Assembly (NCBI RefSeq): GCF_000425945.1 | Contig: NZ_AUEK01000013.1 | Span: forward strand, 162,952-226,951 | Reading direction: 5' to 3' | DNA: 64,000 nt | Origin: Candidatus Solirubrobacter pratensis | Lineage (GTDB): Bacteria > Actinomycetota > Thermoleophilia > Solirubrobacterales > Solirubrobacteraceae | Shown: piece after piece, positions 1 to 9,155 of the stretch | Numbering within the stretch: the first letter of the stretch is position 1 | Layout of the letters: the number at the start of each line of letters is the position of its first letter | Translations under genes and position numbers: made by a program | The notes under the pieces: model-generated | Databases searched by the model: none | The model's input: the letters and a program-made list of their open reading frames with translations, nothing else | Told to the model about the DNA's origin: nothing

Positions 1-2
1 GC

Positions 3-1487
3 TACTACGACCGCACCTCGACGACGGTGCTCAACGCCTACGTCGGGCCGATCATCTCCCGCTATCTGAACGCCCTGACGAGGCGCCTCGAGGAACTCGC
101 ATTCGCCGGCACGCTGCTCATGATGCAGTCCAACGGCGGCGTCGCGACGCCGGCCGAGATCTCGCGGCGCGCCGCCCTGTCGTTGCACTCGGGTCCCGCG
201 TCCGGGCCGACGGCCGCGCTGCGCCAGGTCGCGCCGTACGGCCTGCGGGACTGCATCACCGTGGACATGGGCGGGACGAGCTTCGACGCGGCGCTGGTGA
301 GCGGCGGCGAGCCGCTCGTGAGAGTCGACGGCATCGTCGACCGCTGGCGGCTCGCGCTGCCGATGATCGACATCCACACGATCGGTGCCGGCGGCGGCTC
401 GATCGCCTGGCTCGACGACGGGGGCATGTTGCACGTCGGTCCGCAGAGCGCGGGCGCGCAGCCCGGCCCGGCCTGTTACGGGCGCGGCGGCACGCAGCCG
501 ACCGTGACGGACGCCGATCTGGTCCTCGGGTATCTCGGCGAGGAGTCCTTCGAGCACGGCGGGATGCGACTCGACCGCGACGCCGCCGTGCGGGCGCTCG
601 AACCGCTCGCAGCGGCGCTCGAGCTCAGCGTCGAGGAGGCTGCGGCGGGCGTGTACGACCTCGTCAACGTGACGATGGCGACCGGGGTCCGTCACGTGAG
701 CTTGCTCCGCGGCCTCGATCCGCGCGACTTCCCGCTGGTCGTCGCCGGCGGTGCTGGGCCGCTGCATGCGGCGGCGATCGCGCGCGAGCTCGGCGTCGAC
801 GCGCTCCTCGTGCCCCGTGAGTCGTCGATCTTCTGCGCGGAGGGCATGCTCCTCTCCGACTTCAAGCACGACTACGTGCGCGCCTACAAGGCTCCCCTCG
901 CCGCCGCTGACCCGGCCCACCTGCGCGCCCTGGCCGACGAGATGAGCGCCGCCGGGCGCCACACCCTCGCCCGCGAGGGCGTGACCGGCGAGGCCGTGGA
1001 GCTGCGTGCCTCGCTCGACCTGCGCTACATCGGGCAGTGGCACGAGCTGACCGTCGCAGCCGACCTGCCGCTCGACGTGGACGCCGCGGAGGCCGCCTTC
1101 CACGCCGAACACGACCGGCTCTTCGGCCACGCGTCGCCCGGCGCACCTGTCGAGGTTCTCGCCGTCCGTCTCAGCGCGTTGGGGCGAACGGAGAAGCCGG
1201 AGCTCGTCCGCGGCCCCGACGGCCCCCACGCCGACGCGCGGCGCGGAGAGCGCCCGGTGTGGGATCCCGTCGAGCGCGCGCTCGAGCCGACGCCCGTCTG
1301 GGACGGCCGGACGCTGGCGGTCTCCTCGACGCTCGCCGGCGCGGCGATCGTCGAGCTCGCAAGCACCACGATCGTCGTACCGCGCGGCTTCACGCTCGAC
1401 GTCGACGCCCACGGGGCGTTCGCGATCCACAGCCGCGAGCGCGGCGCCGAGACCGCGCGCCGGCTGGAAGGCGTGGGATTCCTGTGA
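3..1487 (+). CDS. Hydantoinase/5-oxoprolinase A-type subunit (HyuA family), 5' end outside the window
   Basis: The frame is open from the first bases, so the gene begins upstream of the window and about 495 C-terminal residues are seen. Family marks are QSNGGVA, the phosphate-binding VDMGGTSFD loop (near 268-294), GAGGGSIAW and GPACYGRGG, then the usual HyuA C-terminal half. Family members open cyclic amides such as 5-oxoproline or N-methylhydantoin with ATP, usually with a HyuB partner, which is not in view. The stop overlaps the GTG start of the next gene by 4 bases, so the gene belongs to an operon running to 5945. The substrate cannot be told from sequence. Confidence 0.88.
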   Translation, partial: YYDRTSTTVLNAYVGPIISRYLNALTRRLEELAFAGTLLMMQSNGGVATPAEISRRAALSLHSGPASGPTAALRQVAPYGLRDCITVDMGGTSFDAALVSGGEPLVRVDGIVDRWRLALPMIDIHTIGAGGGSIAWLDDGGMLHVGPQSAGAQPGPACYGRGGTQPTVTDADLVLGYLGEESFEHGGMRLDRDAAVRALEPLAAALELSVEEAAAGVYDLVNVTMATGVRHVSLLRGLDPRDFPLVVAGGAGPLHAAAIARELGVDALLVPRESSIFCAEGMLLSDFKHDYVRAYKAPLAAADPAHLRALADEMSAAGRHTLAREGVTGEAVELRASLDLRYIGQWHELTVAADLPLDVDAAEAAFHAEHDRLFGHASPGAPVEVLAVRLSALGRTEKPELVRGPDGPHADARRGERPVWDPVERALEPTPVWDGRTLAVSSTLAGAAIVELASTTIVVPRGFTLDVDAHGAFAIHSRERGAETARRLEGVGFL

Positions 1488-2395
1488 CCGCCGGCGAGCG
1501 CTGCGGAGTGCTGGGCGTCGGCGCGCTGGGGAGCGCGATCGCCGCGCGGCTCGCGGCCGTCGGCGTCGAGGTTGCCGCCTACGACGTCGACGCCGATCGT
1601 GTGGCCGCGCTCGCCGAGCTCGGCGTGGACGCGGCCGACTCGCCGGGCGGCCTCGCGGACCGCAGCGACATCGTGCTCGTGGTGCTTCCCGACACGCCGG
1701 AGATCGAGACGGCGCTCGGCGGGGAGACCGGGCTGGAGGCGGGCCTGCGCGACGGCGCCGCGCTGCTGGTCGTCAGCACGGTGAAGCCGTCCACGGCTCA
1801 GGACCTGGCACGTCGGCTCGGGCCGCGCGGGGTCGACATCCTCGACACGCCCGTCAGCGGCGGCCCGGTCGCGGCACGCGCCGGCGCCCTGGCGATCATG
1901 GCCGGAGGCTCCGACGCGGCGTACGCACGCTGCCTGCCGCTGCTCGAGACACTCGGCCGCCCCGTCCACGTCGGGCCGATCGGGCATGGCGAGATCGCGA
2001 AGCTCGCGAACAACCTGATGGGCTCGGTGATCGCGCTCGGGATCGCCGAGGGCCTCGCGCTCGCCGCGAAGGCCGGCGCCGACCTCGACAAGGTGCGCGA
2101 GGCGATCGCCGCCGGCAGCGGCGCGAGCTGGATCCTGAACGACTGGCTCCCGCGGACCGTCCTCGCCGGGCGAACCGACGCCGACTTCGCCGTGGACCTG
2201 ATGGTCAAGGACATGGACGTGCTCGAGGCCTATGCGCGCGAGCTGGGGGTGCCCCTGCGCGCGGGCGAGCTCGCGCGTGAGACGTTCACCGGGCTGCGCG
2301 ACACCGGCCACGGCGCGCAGGACTTCTCGGTGCTCGTCGCGATGTCCGCCGCGGAGGCCGGCGCACCGCTTCCCATCGACGTCGAGCCACGTTGA
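1484..2395 (+). CDS. NAD(P)-dependent beta-hydroxyacid dehydrogenase (3-hydroxyisobutyrate dehydrogenase family)
   Basis: A 303-residue protein of normal length for the family. It has an N-terminal Rossmann loop GVLGVGALGSAIAARL, the substrate-binding DTPVSGGPVAA segment near residue 120, and the catalytic-lysine segment GEIAKLANNLM near residue 170, followed by the all-helical C-terminal domain. These enzymes oxidise 3-hydroxyisobutyrate, tartronate semialdehyde and related hydroxyacids. GTG at 1484 was chosen because it overlaps the HyuA stop as GTGA; its own stop overlaps the TTG of the ABC ATPase gene. The setting suggests a catabolic step for whatever the adjoining transporter imports. 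Confidence 0.88.
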   Translation: MTAGERCGVLGVGALGSAIAARLAAVGVEVAAYDVDADRVAALAELGVDAADSPGGLADRSDIVLVVLPDTPEIETALGGETGLEAGLRDGAALLVVSTVKPSTAQDLARRLGPRGVDILDTPVSGGPVAARAGALAIMAGGSDAAYARCLPLLETLGRPVHVGPIGHGEIAKLANNLMGSVIALGIAEGLALAAKAGADLDKVREAIAAGSGASWILNDWLPRTVLAGRTDADFAVDLMVKDMDVLEAYARELGVPLRAGELARETFTGLRDTGHGAQDFSVLVAMSAAEAGAPLPIDVEPR

Positions 2396-3933
2396 CGAGC
2401 GTCGGCGATCCCACGAGCGGGCCGGTCGCTCCGCCGGTGCTGCGTCTCACCGGGATCACGAAGCGCTTCCCCGGGGTGGTGGCCCTCGACGGCGTGGATC
2501 TCACGCTCCACGCCGGTGTGGTGCATGCGCTCACAGGCGAGAACGGCTCGGGGAAGTCGACGCTTGCGCGTATCGCCGCCGGAGCGCTCGCCCCCGACGC
2601 CGGCCGGATCGAGGTGGACGGGGTGGCGCGCACCCTCGGCTCGCCGAAGCAGGCGCTCGCTCTCGGCATCGTGACGATCACGCAGGAGCCCATGCTGGCC
2701 CCGACCCTCAGCGTCGCGGAGAACCTCTTCATCGGCCGCCTGCCGCGCCGGCGCATGCGTGGCATCCACTGGACCAAGCTGCGCGCCGACGCGCGCGAGG
2801 TCCTCGACCGTCTCCGCGTTCACGTCGACGAGCGCCGCGCCGTCGGCCAGCTGAGCCTCGAGCTCCAGCAGCAGGTCGAGATCGCGCGCGCGGTCTCCTC
2901 GCCATCGCGCCTGCTGATCCTCGACGAGGCCACCAGCTCGCTCTCGCAGGCCACCACTTCGCGGCTGCTCGAGGTCGTGGAGCACCTGCGCTCGCGCGGC
3001 GTCGCGGTGCTGATGATCTCGCACCGGCTGCACGAGCTCTACGGCACGGCCAGTACGGCGACGGTGCTCCGCGACGGGCGCCGCGTCGCCGACGTGCCGC
3101 TGCCGTCCACACCTGAGAGCGAGCTGGTGCGGCTGATGGTCGGGCGCGAATTGCGCGACTACTACCGCAAGCGCGCGTTCGAGCCCGGCGAAACGGTCCT
3201 CGCGGTCGAGGGACTGCGCTCGCGCGACGGCATGCTGCGGCCCACGACGCTACGCGTCCGCCGCGGCGAGATCGTCGGGGTCGCCGGCCTCGCCGGGTCG
3301 GGCAAGGCCGAGCTCGGCCTGGCGCTGGGCGGGGCGATCCCGAGCGAGGGCAGCGTGCGCGTCCACGGCCGGCCCGCGGACCTCTCGCAACCGCGCGCGG
3401 CGCTGGCCAGCGGGATCGGCTTCGTCCCCGACGATCGCAAGCGCGCCGCGCTGCTGCCCACGCGCAGCGTGGCCGAGAACTTCTCCGTCGCGTGGACCGG
3501 CGAGCTCACGCGCGCCGGACTGCTCGATCTGCGCTCGGAGCGCCGGCGCGTGGCCGCGGCGATCGAGCGCTACGACGTGCTGACGGCGTCCCCCCAGCGC
3601 CGCATCACGGCGCTGTCGGGCGGCAATCAGCAGAAGGTCGTGCTCGGGCGGGTGTTCGAGCGCGATCTGGACGTGCTCGTGCTCTCGGAGCCGACGCGCG
3701 GCATCGACATCGGCGCCAAGAGCGAGATCTACCGCCTGATGCAGGAGCGTGCCGAGCGGGGCGCCGCGATCATCGTCATCTCGTCCGAGGTCGCCGAGCT
3801 GCTCGGCATCGCCGACCGGATCCTCGTCTTCTTCCGAGGCGAGGTCCGCGGCGAGTTCCCCGCCGCGGGATTGGAGGAGGAGCAGGTCGCCCACGTGGCG
3901 GTCTCCGGCGTGCCCCGGGAGCGCGCAGCTTGA
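2392..3933 (+). CDS. Sugar-type ABC transporter ATP-binding protein with two ABC domains (CUT2/RbsA family)
   Basis: 513 residues, the usual length for RbsA/MglA-type proteins. The first ABC domain has Walker A TGENGSGKSTL, signature-like LSLELQQQVEIA and Walker B LLILDEATSSL. The second has a degenerate Walker A (LAGSGKAELGLAL) and a good signature LSGGNQQKVVLGR, as is normal for the family. TTG at 2392 overlaps the previous stop as TTGA, the same coupling used at the next junction. It energises the permease at 3930 and the binding protein at 4923. Substrate unknown; CUT2 members take up ribose, xylose, galactose, autoinducer-2 and similar small molecules. Confidence 0.92.
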   Translation: MTSVGDPTSGPVAPPVLRLTGITKRFPGVVALDGVDLTLHAGVVHALTGENGSGKSTLARIAAGALAPDAGRIEVDGVARTLGSPKQALALGIVTITQEPMLAPTLSVAENLFIGRLPRRRMRGIHWTKLRADAREVLDRLRVHVDERRAVGQLSLELQQQVEIARAVSSPSRLLILDEATSSLSQATTSRLLEVVEHLRSRGVAVLMISHRLHELYGTASTATVLRDGRRVADVPLPSTPESELVRLMVGRELRDYYRKRAFEPGETVLAVEGLRSRDGMLRPTTLRVRRGEIVGVAGLAGSGKAELGLALGGAIPSEGSVRVHGRPADLSQPRAALASGIGFVPDDRKRAALLPTRSVAENFSVAWTGELTRAGLLDLRSERRRVAAAIERYDVLTASPQRRITALSGGNQQKVVLGRVFERDLDVLVLSEPTRGIDIGAKSEIYRLMQERAERGAAIIVISSEVAELLGIADRILVFFRGEVRGEFPAAGLEEEQVAHVAVSGVPRERAA

Positions 3934-4916
3934 CGGTGGGCCGCTATGCCGGCGTCCTCGTGGCGCTCGTCCTGGTCTGCGTCTACCTCTCGATCGCGCA
4001 GGACGTGTTCCTGACATGGGACAACTTCACGAACATCGCCAAGTCGAACACCGTCGTCCTCCTGCTCGCGATCGGTCAGACGTTCGTCGTGATCTCGGCC
4101 GGCATCGACCTCTCGACCGCGTCAGCGGCGACCGCCGCCGGCATGATCCTCGGGCTCACGATGGACGCCGGCTGCAGCATCGCCGTGGTGCTCGCGGCAA
4201 CGCTGGTCTTCGGCGTCCTGCTCGGCCTCCTCAACGGATTCCTCGTCACGAAGCTCAGGATCTCCTTCCTGATCGTGACGCTGGGCACGCTCTCGATCTA
4301 TCAAAGCTTCGCGCTTGTCGTCAACGACGGCCAGACGATCACGGTCTTCGGCAAGCCCGGCTTCTCGTTCGTCAGCGACCTCGTCAACAACGAGATCGGC
4401 CCGTTCCCGATCCTGCTCGTCCTCGATCTCGTGCTTGCGCTCATCGCCGGCGGCGTCCTGCGCTACACGGGCTTCGGGCGCGCGTTGTTCGCCGTCGGCT
4501 CGAACCCGGAGGCGGCGCGCCTCAACGGCATCGACGTCGGGCGCATCGTCCTCGTCGCGTATGGCATCGCCGGGCTCGCGGCCGCACTTGCCTCGGTCGT
4601 GCAGGTCGGCCGCCTCACCAGCGCATCCCCCCAGGCCGACCCCACCCTGCTCCTGACGGTGGTCGCCGCGGTGCTCATCGGCGGCACCGCCTACACGGGG
4701 GGTGAGGGCGGCGTGCTCGGCACCATCATCGGCGTCCTGTTCCTCGGTGTCGTCCAGAACGGGCTCACCCTCTCCGACGTGTCCTCGTTCTGGCACGGCA
4801 TCGTCAGTGGCGTGGTCCTGATCGCCGCGGTCGCGCTCGGCGTCCGGCGCGACGGCGGATGGGCCCTGCGCACAGGACGAATGGCGCCCACGCTTTCGCG
4901 TGAGCGATCACAATAG
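3930..4916 (+). CDS. Sugar-type ABC transporter permease (RbsC family)
   Basis: 328 residues with about eight to ten hydrophobic segments and the family-typical stretches LLAIGQTFVVISAGIDLS near the N terminus, VGSNPEAARLNGI in the middle and VLIGGTAYTGGEGGVLGT toward the end. TTG at 3930 makes a TTGA overlap with the ATPase stop; GTG at 3936 is a possible alternative. It forms the membrane channel for the ATPase encoded just upstream and lies 6 bases from the binding-protein gene. Confidence 0.92.
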   Translation: MTVGRYAGVLVALVLVCVYLSIAQDVFLTWDNFTNIAKSNTVVLLLAIGQTFVVISAGIDLSTASAATAAGMILGLTMDAGCSIAVVLAATLVFGVLLGLLNGFLVTKLRISFLIVTLGTLSIYQSFALVVNDGQTITVFGKPGFSFVSDLVNNEIGPFPILLVLDLVLALIAGGVLRYTGFGRALFAVGSNPEAARLNGIDVGRIVLVAYGIAGLAAALASVVQVGRLTSASPQADPTLLLTVVAAVLIGGTAYTGGEGGVLGTIIGVLFLGVVQNGLTLSDVSSFWHGIVSGVVLIAAVALGVRRDGGWALRTGRMAPTLSRERSQ

Positions 4917-4922
4917 GAGGGC

Positions 4923-5945
4923 ATGGCGAAGCTGTCCGCGAAGGCCGCAGCGGTGATCGCCGCGTTGGTCGTCGCCGCGTGCGGGGGCAACCACCGGCAC
5001 GCGTCGAGTGGTCACGCGACGAAGGTGGCGTACTCGGATCCGGTCGGCGCGCAACCGGGCCAGCAGGACATCGTGTTCGGGTTCAAGGCCGGGGCCTCCG
5101 AGCTCGGCTGGACGGCGGAGTCCATCGACGCCAACTTGTCGCCCGACAAGCAGGTCGCCGACATCGCCACGATGGTGACCCAGGGCGAGGCCGGCATCGC
5201 GAGCTGGACACTTGACCCCGGCGCGGCCGCAGGCGCATACCGACAGGCCGGGGCAGCACACATTCCCGTCGTCGGCGTCAACTCCGCGGGCGCGGGCATC
5301 GACGCGACGGTGTGGTGGGAGATCAACCTCTGCGGCGCCGGCTCGCCCGTTGCGAAGCTCACGAAGTACATCGCCGCGGAGAAGCCGGGCGCACACGTGC
5401 TCGAGATCGGCGGCCCGCCGGTCCCGTCGATCCAGGCGTACGAGAGATGCTTCGCGGAGAACGCCGAGAAGAACGGGCTCACGATCGTCGGCACTGCGCA
5501 CAACACGAAGGACACGGCCGCCTCGGCGCAGCCGATCGTCGCGGACCTCTTGACCAAGAACCGCGACGTCGACGCCATCTGGGCCTACAACGACGCCACC
5601 GCGCTCGGCGCGTCGGCAGCGCAAATGTCCGAAGGAGGCAAGGTCTACGACGGCTCGGGCGACGGCGTCATCGTGTTCGGTCAGAACGGCGACGTCGACG
5701 CGATCACGGCGATCAGGGAGCATCGCCTCACCGGGACGCTCGATCCCAACCCGGTCGCGACCGGCTGGGCCCTGATCAAGGCGCTCTCCGGGTTCGTCGG
5801 GAAGCACAGGGTCGACGATCCGCCCAGGGAGCTCGTGGTCAAGAGCGACAGGTGGACGCTGGACAACATCGACCTCTACAAGCCCCCGCGTGAGCGCCAT
5901 TACACGTTGGCCACGGTGCCGCTCGTGCGCCCTCCCTCCGGCTGA
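4923..5945 (+). CDS. Sugar-type ABC transporter substrate-binding lipoprotein
   Basis: 340 residues. It starts at ATG 4923 behind a good ribosome site, AGGAGG, 4 bases upstream. A short hydrophobic leader ends in the lipobox LVVAAC with Cys20, so the mature protein should be lipid-anchored outside the membrane. The body fits the periplasmic-binding-protein-like fold used by RbsB-type proteins, for example TMVTQGEAGIASWTLDP and the hinge region GVIVFGQNGDVDAI. It captures the substrate for the permease/ATPase pair upstream and is the last gene of the operon. Confidence 0.9.
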   Translation: MAKLSAKAAAVIAALVVAACGGNHRHASSGHATKVAYSDPVGAQPGQQDIVFGFKAGASELGWTAESIDANLSPDKQVADIATMVTQGEAGIASWTLDPGAAAGAYRQAGAAHIPVVGVNSAGAGIDATVWWEINLCGAGSPVAKLTKYIAAEKPGAHVLEIGGPPVPSIQAYERCFAENAEKNGLTIVGTAHNTKDTAASAQPIVADLLTKNRDVDAIWAYNDATALGASAAQMSEGGKVYDGSGDGVIVFGQNGDVDAITAIREHRLTGTLDPNPVATGWALIKALSGFVGKHRVDDPPRELVVKSDRWTLDNIDLYKPPRERHYTLATVPLVRPPSG

Positions 5946-5955
5946 GCCCGCGTCA

Positions 5956-5961
5956 TACACT
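5956..5961 (+). promoter_or_regulatory. Possible -10 box TACACT before the four-GAF kinase
   Basis: TACACT lies in the 34-base gap after the ABC operon, 18 bases before ATG 5980. It matches TANNNT, but the spacing is longer than in the near-leaderless promoters elsewhere in the window. No convincing -35 box is seen. Confidence 0.3.
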
Positions 5962-5979
5962 GGCGCCAGTAGGCGTCGG

Positions 5980-8900
5980 ATGCCCGCGTCCGTGATTGAT
6001 CTCGCCAGCCTAGGGGTCGGAGCCGAGGAGTTCCTCGCGACGGTGCTCCAGACGACCGGGCAGCCCCTGTGGGTCATCGATCACGACGGCCGCATCCGGT
6101 TCGCCAATCCGGCGGCGATCAGGGCGCTCGGCTACGAACGGGCGGACGAGCTCTCGGGGCACAACAGCCACGCGACGATCCACTACCGGCACAAGGACGG
6201 AACGCCGTATCCCGCCGACGAGTGCCCGCTCCTCCGGCCACTGGCGACCGGCCGCATCAGCACGAGCGAGCTGGATTGGTTCGTCCGCCGCGACGGCTCG
6301 ATGTTCCCCGTCTCCTACCTCTCGGTCCCGCTCGATCTGCGGGACGGTCGCGGGGCCGTCGTGTCCTTCACGGATATCGAGGACCGGCTCCGCCTCCAGG
6401 AGGCGGTGGGCGACCCCGACGCGACCCTGGCGGCCCAGCACGCGGCGCTGCGGGACGAGCTCACGCGGCTCGCGGACGAACAGGCCGCGCTGCGGCGCGT
6501 CGCGACGCTGGTCGCGCGCGGCGTCGCGCCGCGCGACCTCTTCTTCGCAGCGGTGGCGCGTGAGGTCGGCCTGCTCGCCGGTGGCGACGTCACGCACGTC
6601 GGGCGCTACGAGGCCGACGGCAGGGCGACGCTGATCGCGAGCTGGACCCGCACCGGCGACCAGGTGCCCATCGGCACGGTGGCTCCCATCGATGGCCAGA
6701 ACGTGTGCTCGTTGGTGCTCCGGACCGGACGGCCTGCGCGCATGGACAGCTACCACGACGCCTCCGGCCCGATCGCTGCGATGCTTCGCGAGCTGGGTGT
6801 TCGCTCGTCGGTCGGCGCTCCGATCGTCGTCGACGGCCGGCGGTGGGGAGTCGCGATCGTGTCGTCGAAAGGCGACCAGCCGCTCTCGGCCGACACGGAG
6901 GAGATGATCGGCGCCTTCGCGGAGCTCGTCGCCACGGCGATCGCGAATACCGAGACCCAGAGGGAGAGGGCGCGGCTCGCAGACGAGCAGGCGGCATTGC
7001 GGCGCGTGGCCACGCTCGTCGCGCAAGGCGTGCCGGCGCCTGAGCTGTTCGGCGCCGTCACGAAGGAGGTCGGACAGCTGCTCGGCACCGATGCCGCCGC
7101 GATGATCCGCTACGGGCCGGACGTGATGACCGCCGTCGGCAGCTGGACGGCGGAGGGCGTGGAGGCTGAGACCGAGGTCGGGCGGCAGTGGCCGCTCGAG
7201 GGCGACAGCCTGGCACCACGGATCGTGAAGACCGGGAAGTCCGCGCGCATCGACGATTGGCGCGACGTGGCCGGTCCCGTCGGCGACTACGTCCGGAACC
7301 AGCTCGGGCTGAGCTCATCGGTCGGCAGCCCGATCCTCGTCGGTGGCCGCGTGTGGGGCAATCTGGTGGTCCACTCGACGACCGGGCGGCTCCCCGGCGA
7401 CACCGAGGAGCGTCTCGCGGGCTTCACGGAGCTCGTCGCGACGGCGATCGCGAACAGCGAAGCGCAGGGCGAGGTGCGACGGCTTGCGGAGGATCAGGCG
7501 GCCCTCCGCCGCGTGGCGACGCTCGTCGCACGGGCGGTGCCGCCAAGCGAGCTCTTCGATGCAGTGGCCAAGGAGGTCGGCTGCCTGCTCGGTGCCGACT
7601 TCGCGAGGATGATTCGCTACGAGGACGACGGTACCGTGAGCGCGGCGGCCGCGTGGGCGGCCGTGGGCCGGCACCCGCCGGTCCCAGCCCGCTGGACGAC
7701 CGAGGCCGGCGACGTGCCGGGTCGGCTCATGGAGACTCGCCGGCCGGCCCGGATAGACGACTGGTCCGGCGTTCCGGGACCCATCGCGGCCTTCGTTCGT
7801 GAGCAGCTCGGGACGGGCTCCTCAGTCGGGAGCCCGATCATCGTAGGGGGGCGCTTGTGGGGAGGTCTGGTCGTTCACCTGAAGGGGAACGACCCGCTTC
7901 CTGCGGACACCGAGTCGCGCCTCCTGAACTTCACGGAGCTGGTGGCGACCGCGATCGCCAACGGTGAGGCGCGGGCCGAGGTGGAGCGCTTGGCGGATGA
8001 GCAGGCGGGCCTGCGGCGTGTGGCGACGCTGGTCGCGCGCAAGTCGCCCCCGGCCGAGGTGTTCGCGGCGGTCGGCGAGGAGGTGGGGCGGCTGCTCCGG
8101 GTGGGGAGCACGTCGATCCTGCGCTACGAGGGAGATGGAACGGCCACCGTCGTGGCGCGTTCGCGCGAGTCGGAGCTCCAGGTCGGCGACCGCCTGCCGC
8201 TCGACGGGGAGAGCGTCACCGCGAGTGTGTTCAGAACCGGGCGTCCCGCGCGTCTCGACGACTATTCGGTAGCCAGCGGCGGCCTTGGGACCCAGATGCG
8301 CGAGGCGGGGATTCGCTCGGCGGTCGGCGCTCCGATCGTGGTCGCGGGAAGGCTCTGGGGCGTGATCGCCGCCTCCACGCGACGGGATGAGCCGTTGCCG
8401 GCCGAGCTCGAGTCGCGCATCGGTGAGTTCACGGAGCTGGTCGCCACGGCGATCTCGAACGTCCAAGCGTGGTCGGATCTCGCCGCGTCCCGGGCGCGCA
8501 TCGTCGCCGCCGTCGACGAGGAGCGGCAGCGGGTGGTCCGCGACCTGCACGACGGCGCGCAGCAGCGCCTGGTTCACACGGTCATCACGCTCAAGCTCGC
8601 TCGCCGGGCGCTTCAGACCGACGACACGGCGGTCCCTGAGTTCGTGACCGAAGCGCTCGAGCAGGCCGAGCGCGCGACGGCCGAGCTGCGCGAGCTCGCG
8701 CAGGGCATCCTTCCGGGGGTCCTCACCCACGGCGGCCTGCGCGCAGGGGTCGCGGAGCTGGCCTCCCGGACGCCGGTGCCGGTCGAGGTCGACATCACCA
8801 TCGACCGGCTGCCCGCCACGATCGAGGCGACCGCGTACTTCGTCGTCGCCGAGGCGTTGACCAACGTCGCGAAGCATGCTCGCGCGAGCAGCGCCGGCGT

Positions 8901-9123
8901 CAGCGCGCGCATCGACGATGGCGCGCTCGTGGTGCGCGTACGCGATGACGGCGCCGGAGGTGCCCGTCGCGGGGGAACCGGTCTCTTAGGGCTCGCGGAC
9001 CGGCTCGCCGCCCTCGACGGCACGCTCGACGTCGAGACCCCAGCCGGCGGCGGGACACTGATCGTGGCCACGATTCCCATCCCGCCGAGCTCTGCACAGT
9101 CACGCGACGAACGCCCACCGTGA
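5980..9123 (+). CDS. PAS and four-GAF sensor histidine kinase (NarL-type HisKA_3 output)
   Basis: 1047 residues. Domain order: PAS (about 10-150, with DHDGRIRFANPAAI), four GAF modules (about 165-330, 333-498, 501-667, 670-832), dimerisation and phosphoacceptor region (RDLHDGAQQRL, His857) and an HATPase with N-box EALTNVAKHARAS and glycine boxes DDGAGG and GTGLLGLADRL. Each GAF module begins with a nearly identical helix, LADEQAALRRVATLVA, and repeats at a 168-169 residue period. No membrane segments are seen, so it should be cytosolic. No regulator gene adjoins it. ATG 5980 was chosen as the first start after the upstream stop. Confidence 0.9.
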   Translation: MPASVIDLASLGVGAEEFLATVLQTTGQPLWVIDHDGRIRFANPAAIRALGYERADELSGHNSHATIHYRHKDGTPYPADECPLLRPLATGRISTSELDWFVRRDGSMFPVSYLSVPLDLRDGRGAVVSFTDIEDRLRLQEAVGDPDATLAAQHAALRDELTRLADEQAALRRVATLVARGVAPRDLFFAAVAREVGLLAGGDVTHVGRYEADGRATLIASWTRTGDQVPIGTVAPIDGQNVCSLVLRTGRPARMDSYHDASGPIAAMLRELGVRSSVGAPIVVDGRRWGVAIVSSKGDQPLSADTEEMIGAFAELVATAIANTETQRERARLADEQAALRRVATLVAQGVPAPELFGAVTKEVGQLLGTDAAAMIRYGPDVMTAVGSWTAEGVEAETEVGRQWPLEGDSLAPRIVKTGKSARIDDWRDVAGPVGDYVRNQLGLSSSVGSPILVGGRVWGNLVVHSTTGRLPGDTEERLAGFTELVATAIANSEAQGEVRRLAEDQAALRRVATLVARAVPPSELFDAVAKEVGCLLGADFARMIRYEDDGTVSAAAAWAAVGRHPPVPARWTTEAGDVPGRLMETRRPARIDDWSGVPGPIAAFVREQLGTGSSVGSPIIVGGRLWGGLVVHLKGNDPLPADTESRLLNFTELVATAIANGEARAEVERLADEQAGLRRVATLVARKSPPAEVFAAVGEEVGRLLRVGSTSILRYEGDGTATVVARSRESELQVGDRLPLDGESVTASVFRTGRPARLDDYSVASGGLGTQMREAGIRSAVGAPIVVAGRLWGVIAASTRRDEPLPAELESRIGEFTELVATAISNVQAWSDLAASRARIVAAVDEERQRVVRDLHDGAQQRLVHTVITLKLARRALQTDDTAVPEFVTEALEQAERATAELRELAQGILPGVLTHGGLRAGVAELASRTPVPVEVDITIDRLPATIEATAYFVVAEALTNVAKHARASSAGVSARIDDGALVVRVRDDGAGGARRGGTGLLGLADRLAALDGTLDVETPAGGGTLIVATIPIPPSSAQSRDERPP

Positions 9124-9155
9124 TGACCTCGCGCGACTGAGCCGCTCTCGGCTGC

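Noticed and set aside
9124..9155. Terminator between the convergent kinase and ABC ATPase genes
   Set aside because: The 32-base gap has no convincing stem-loop.
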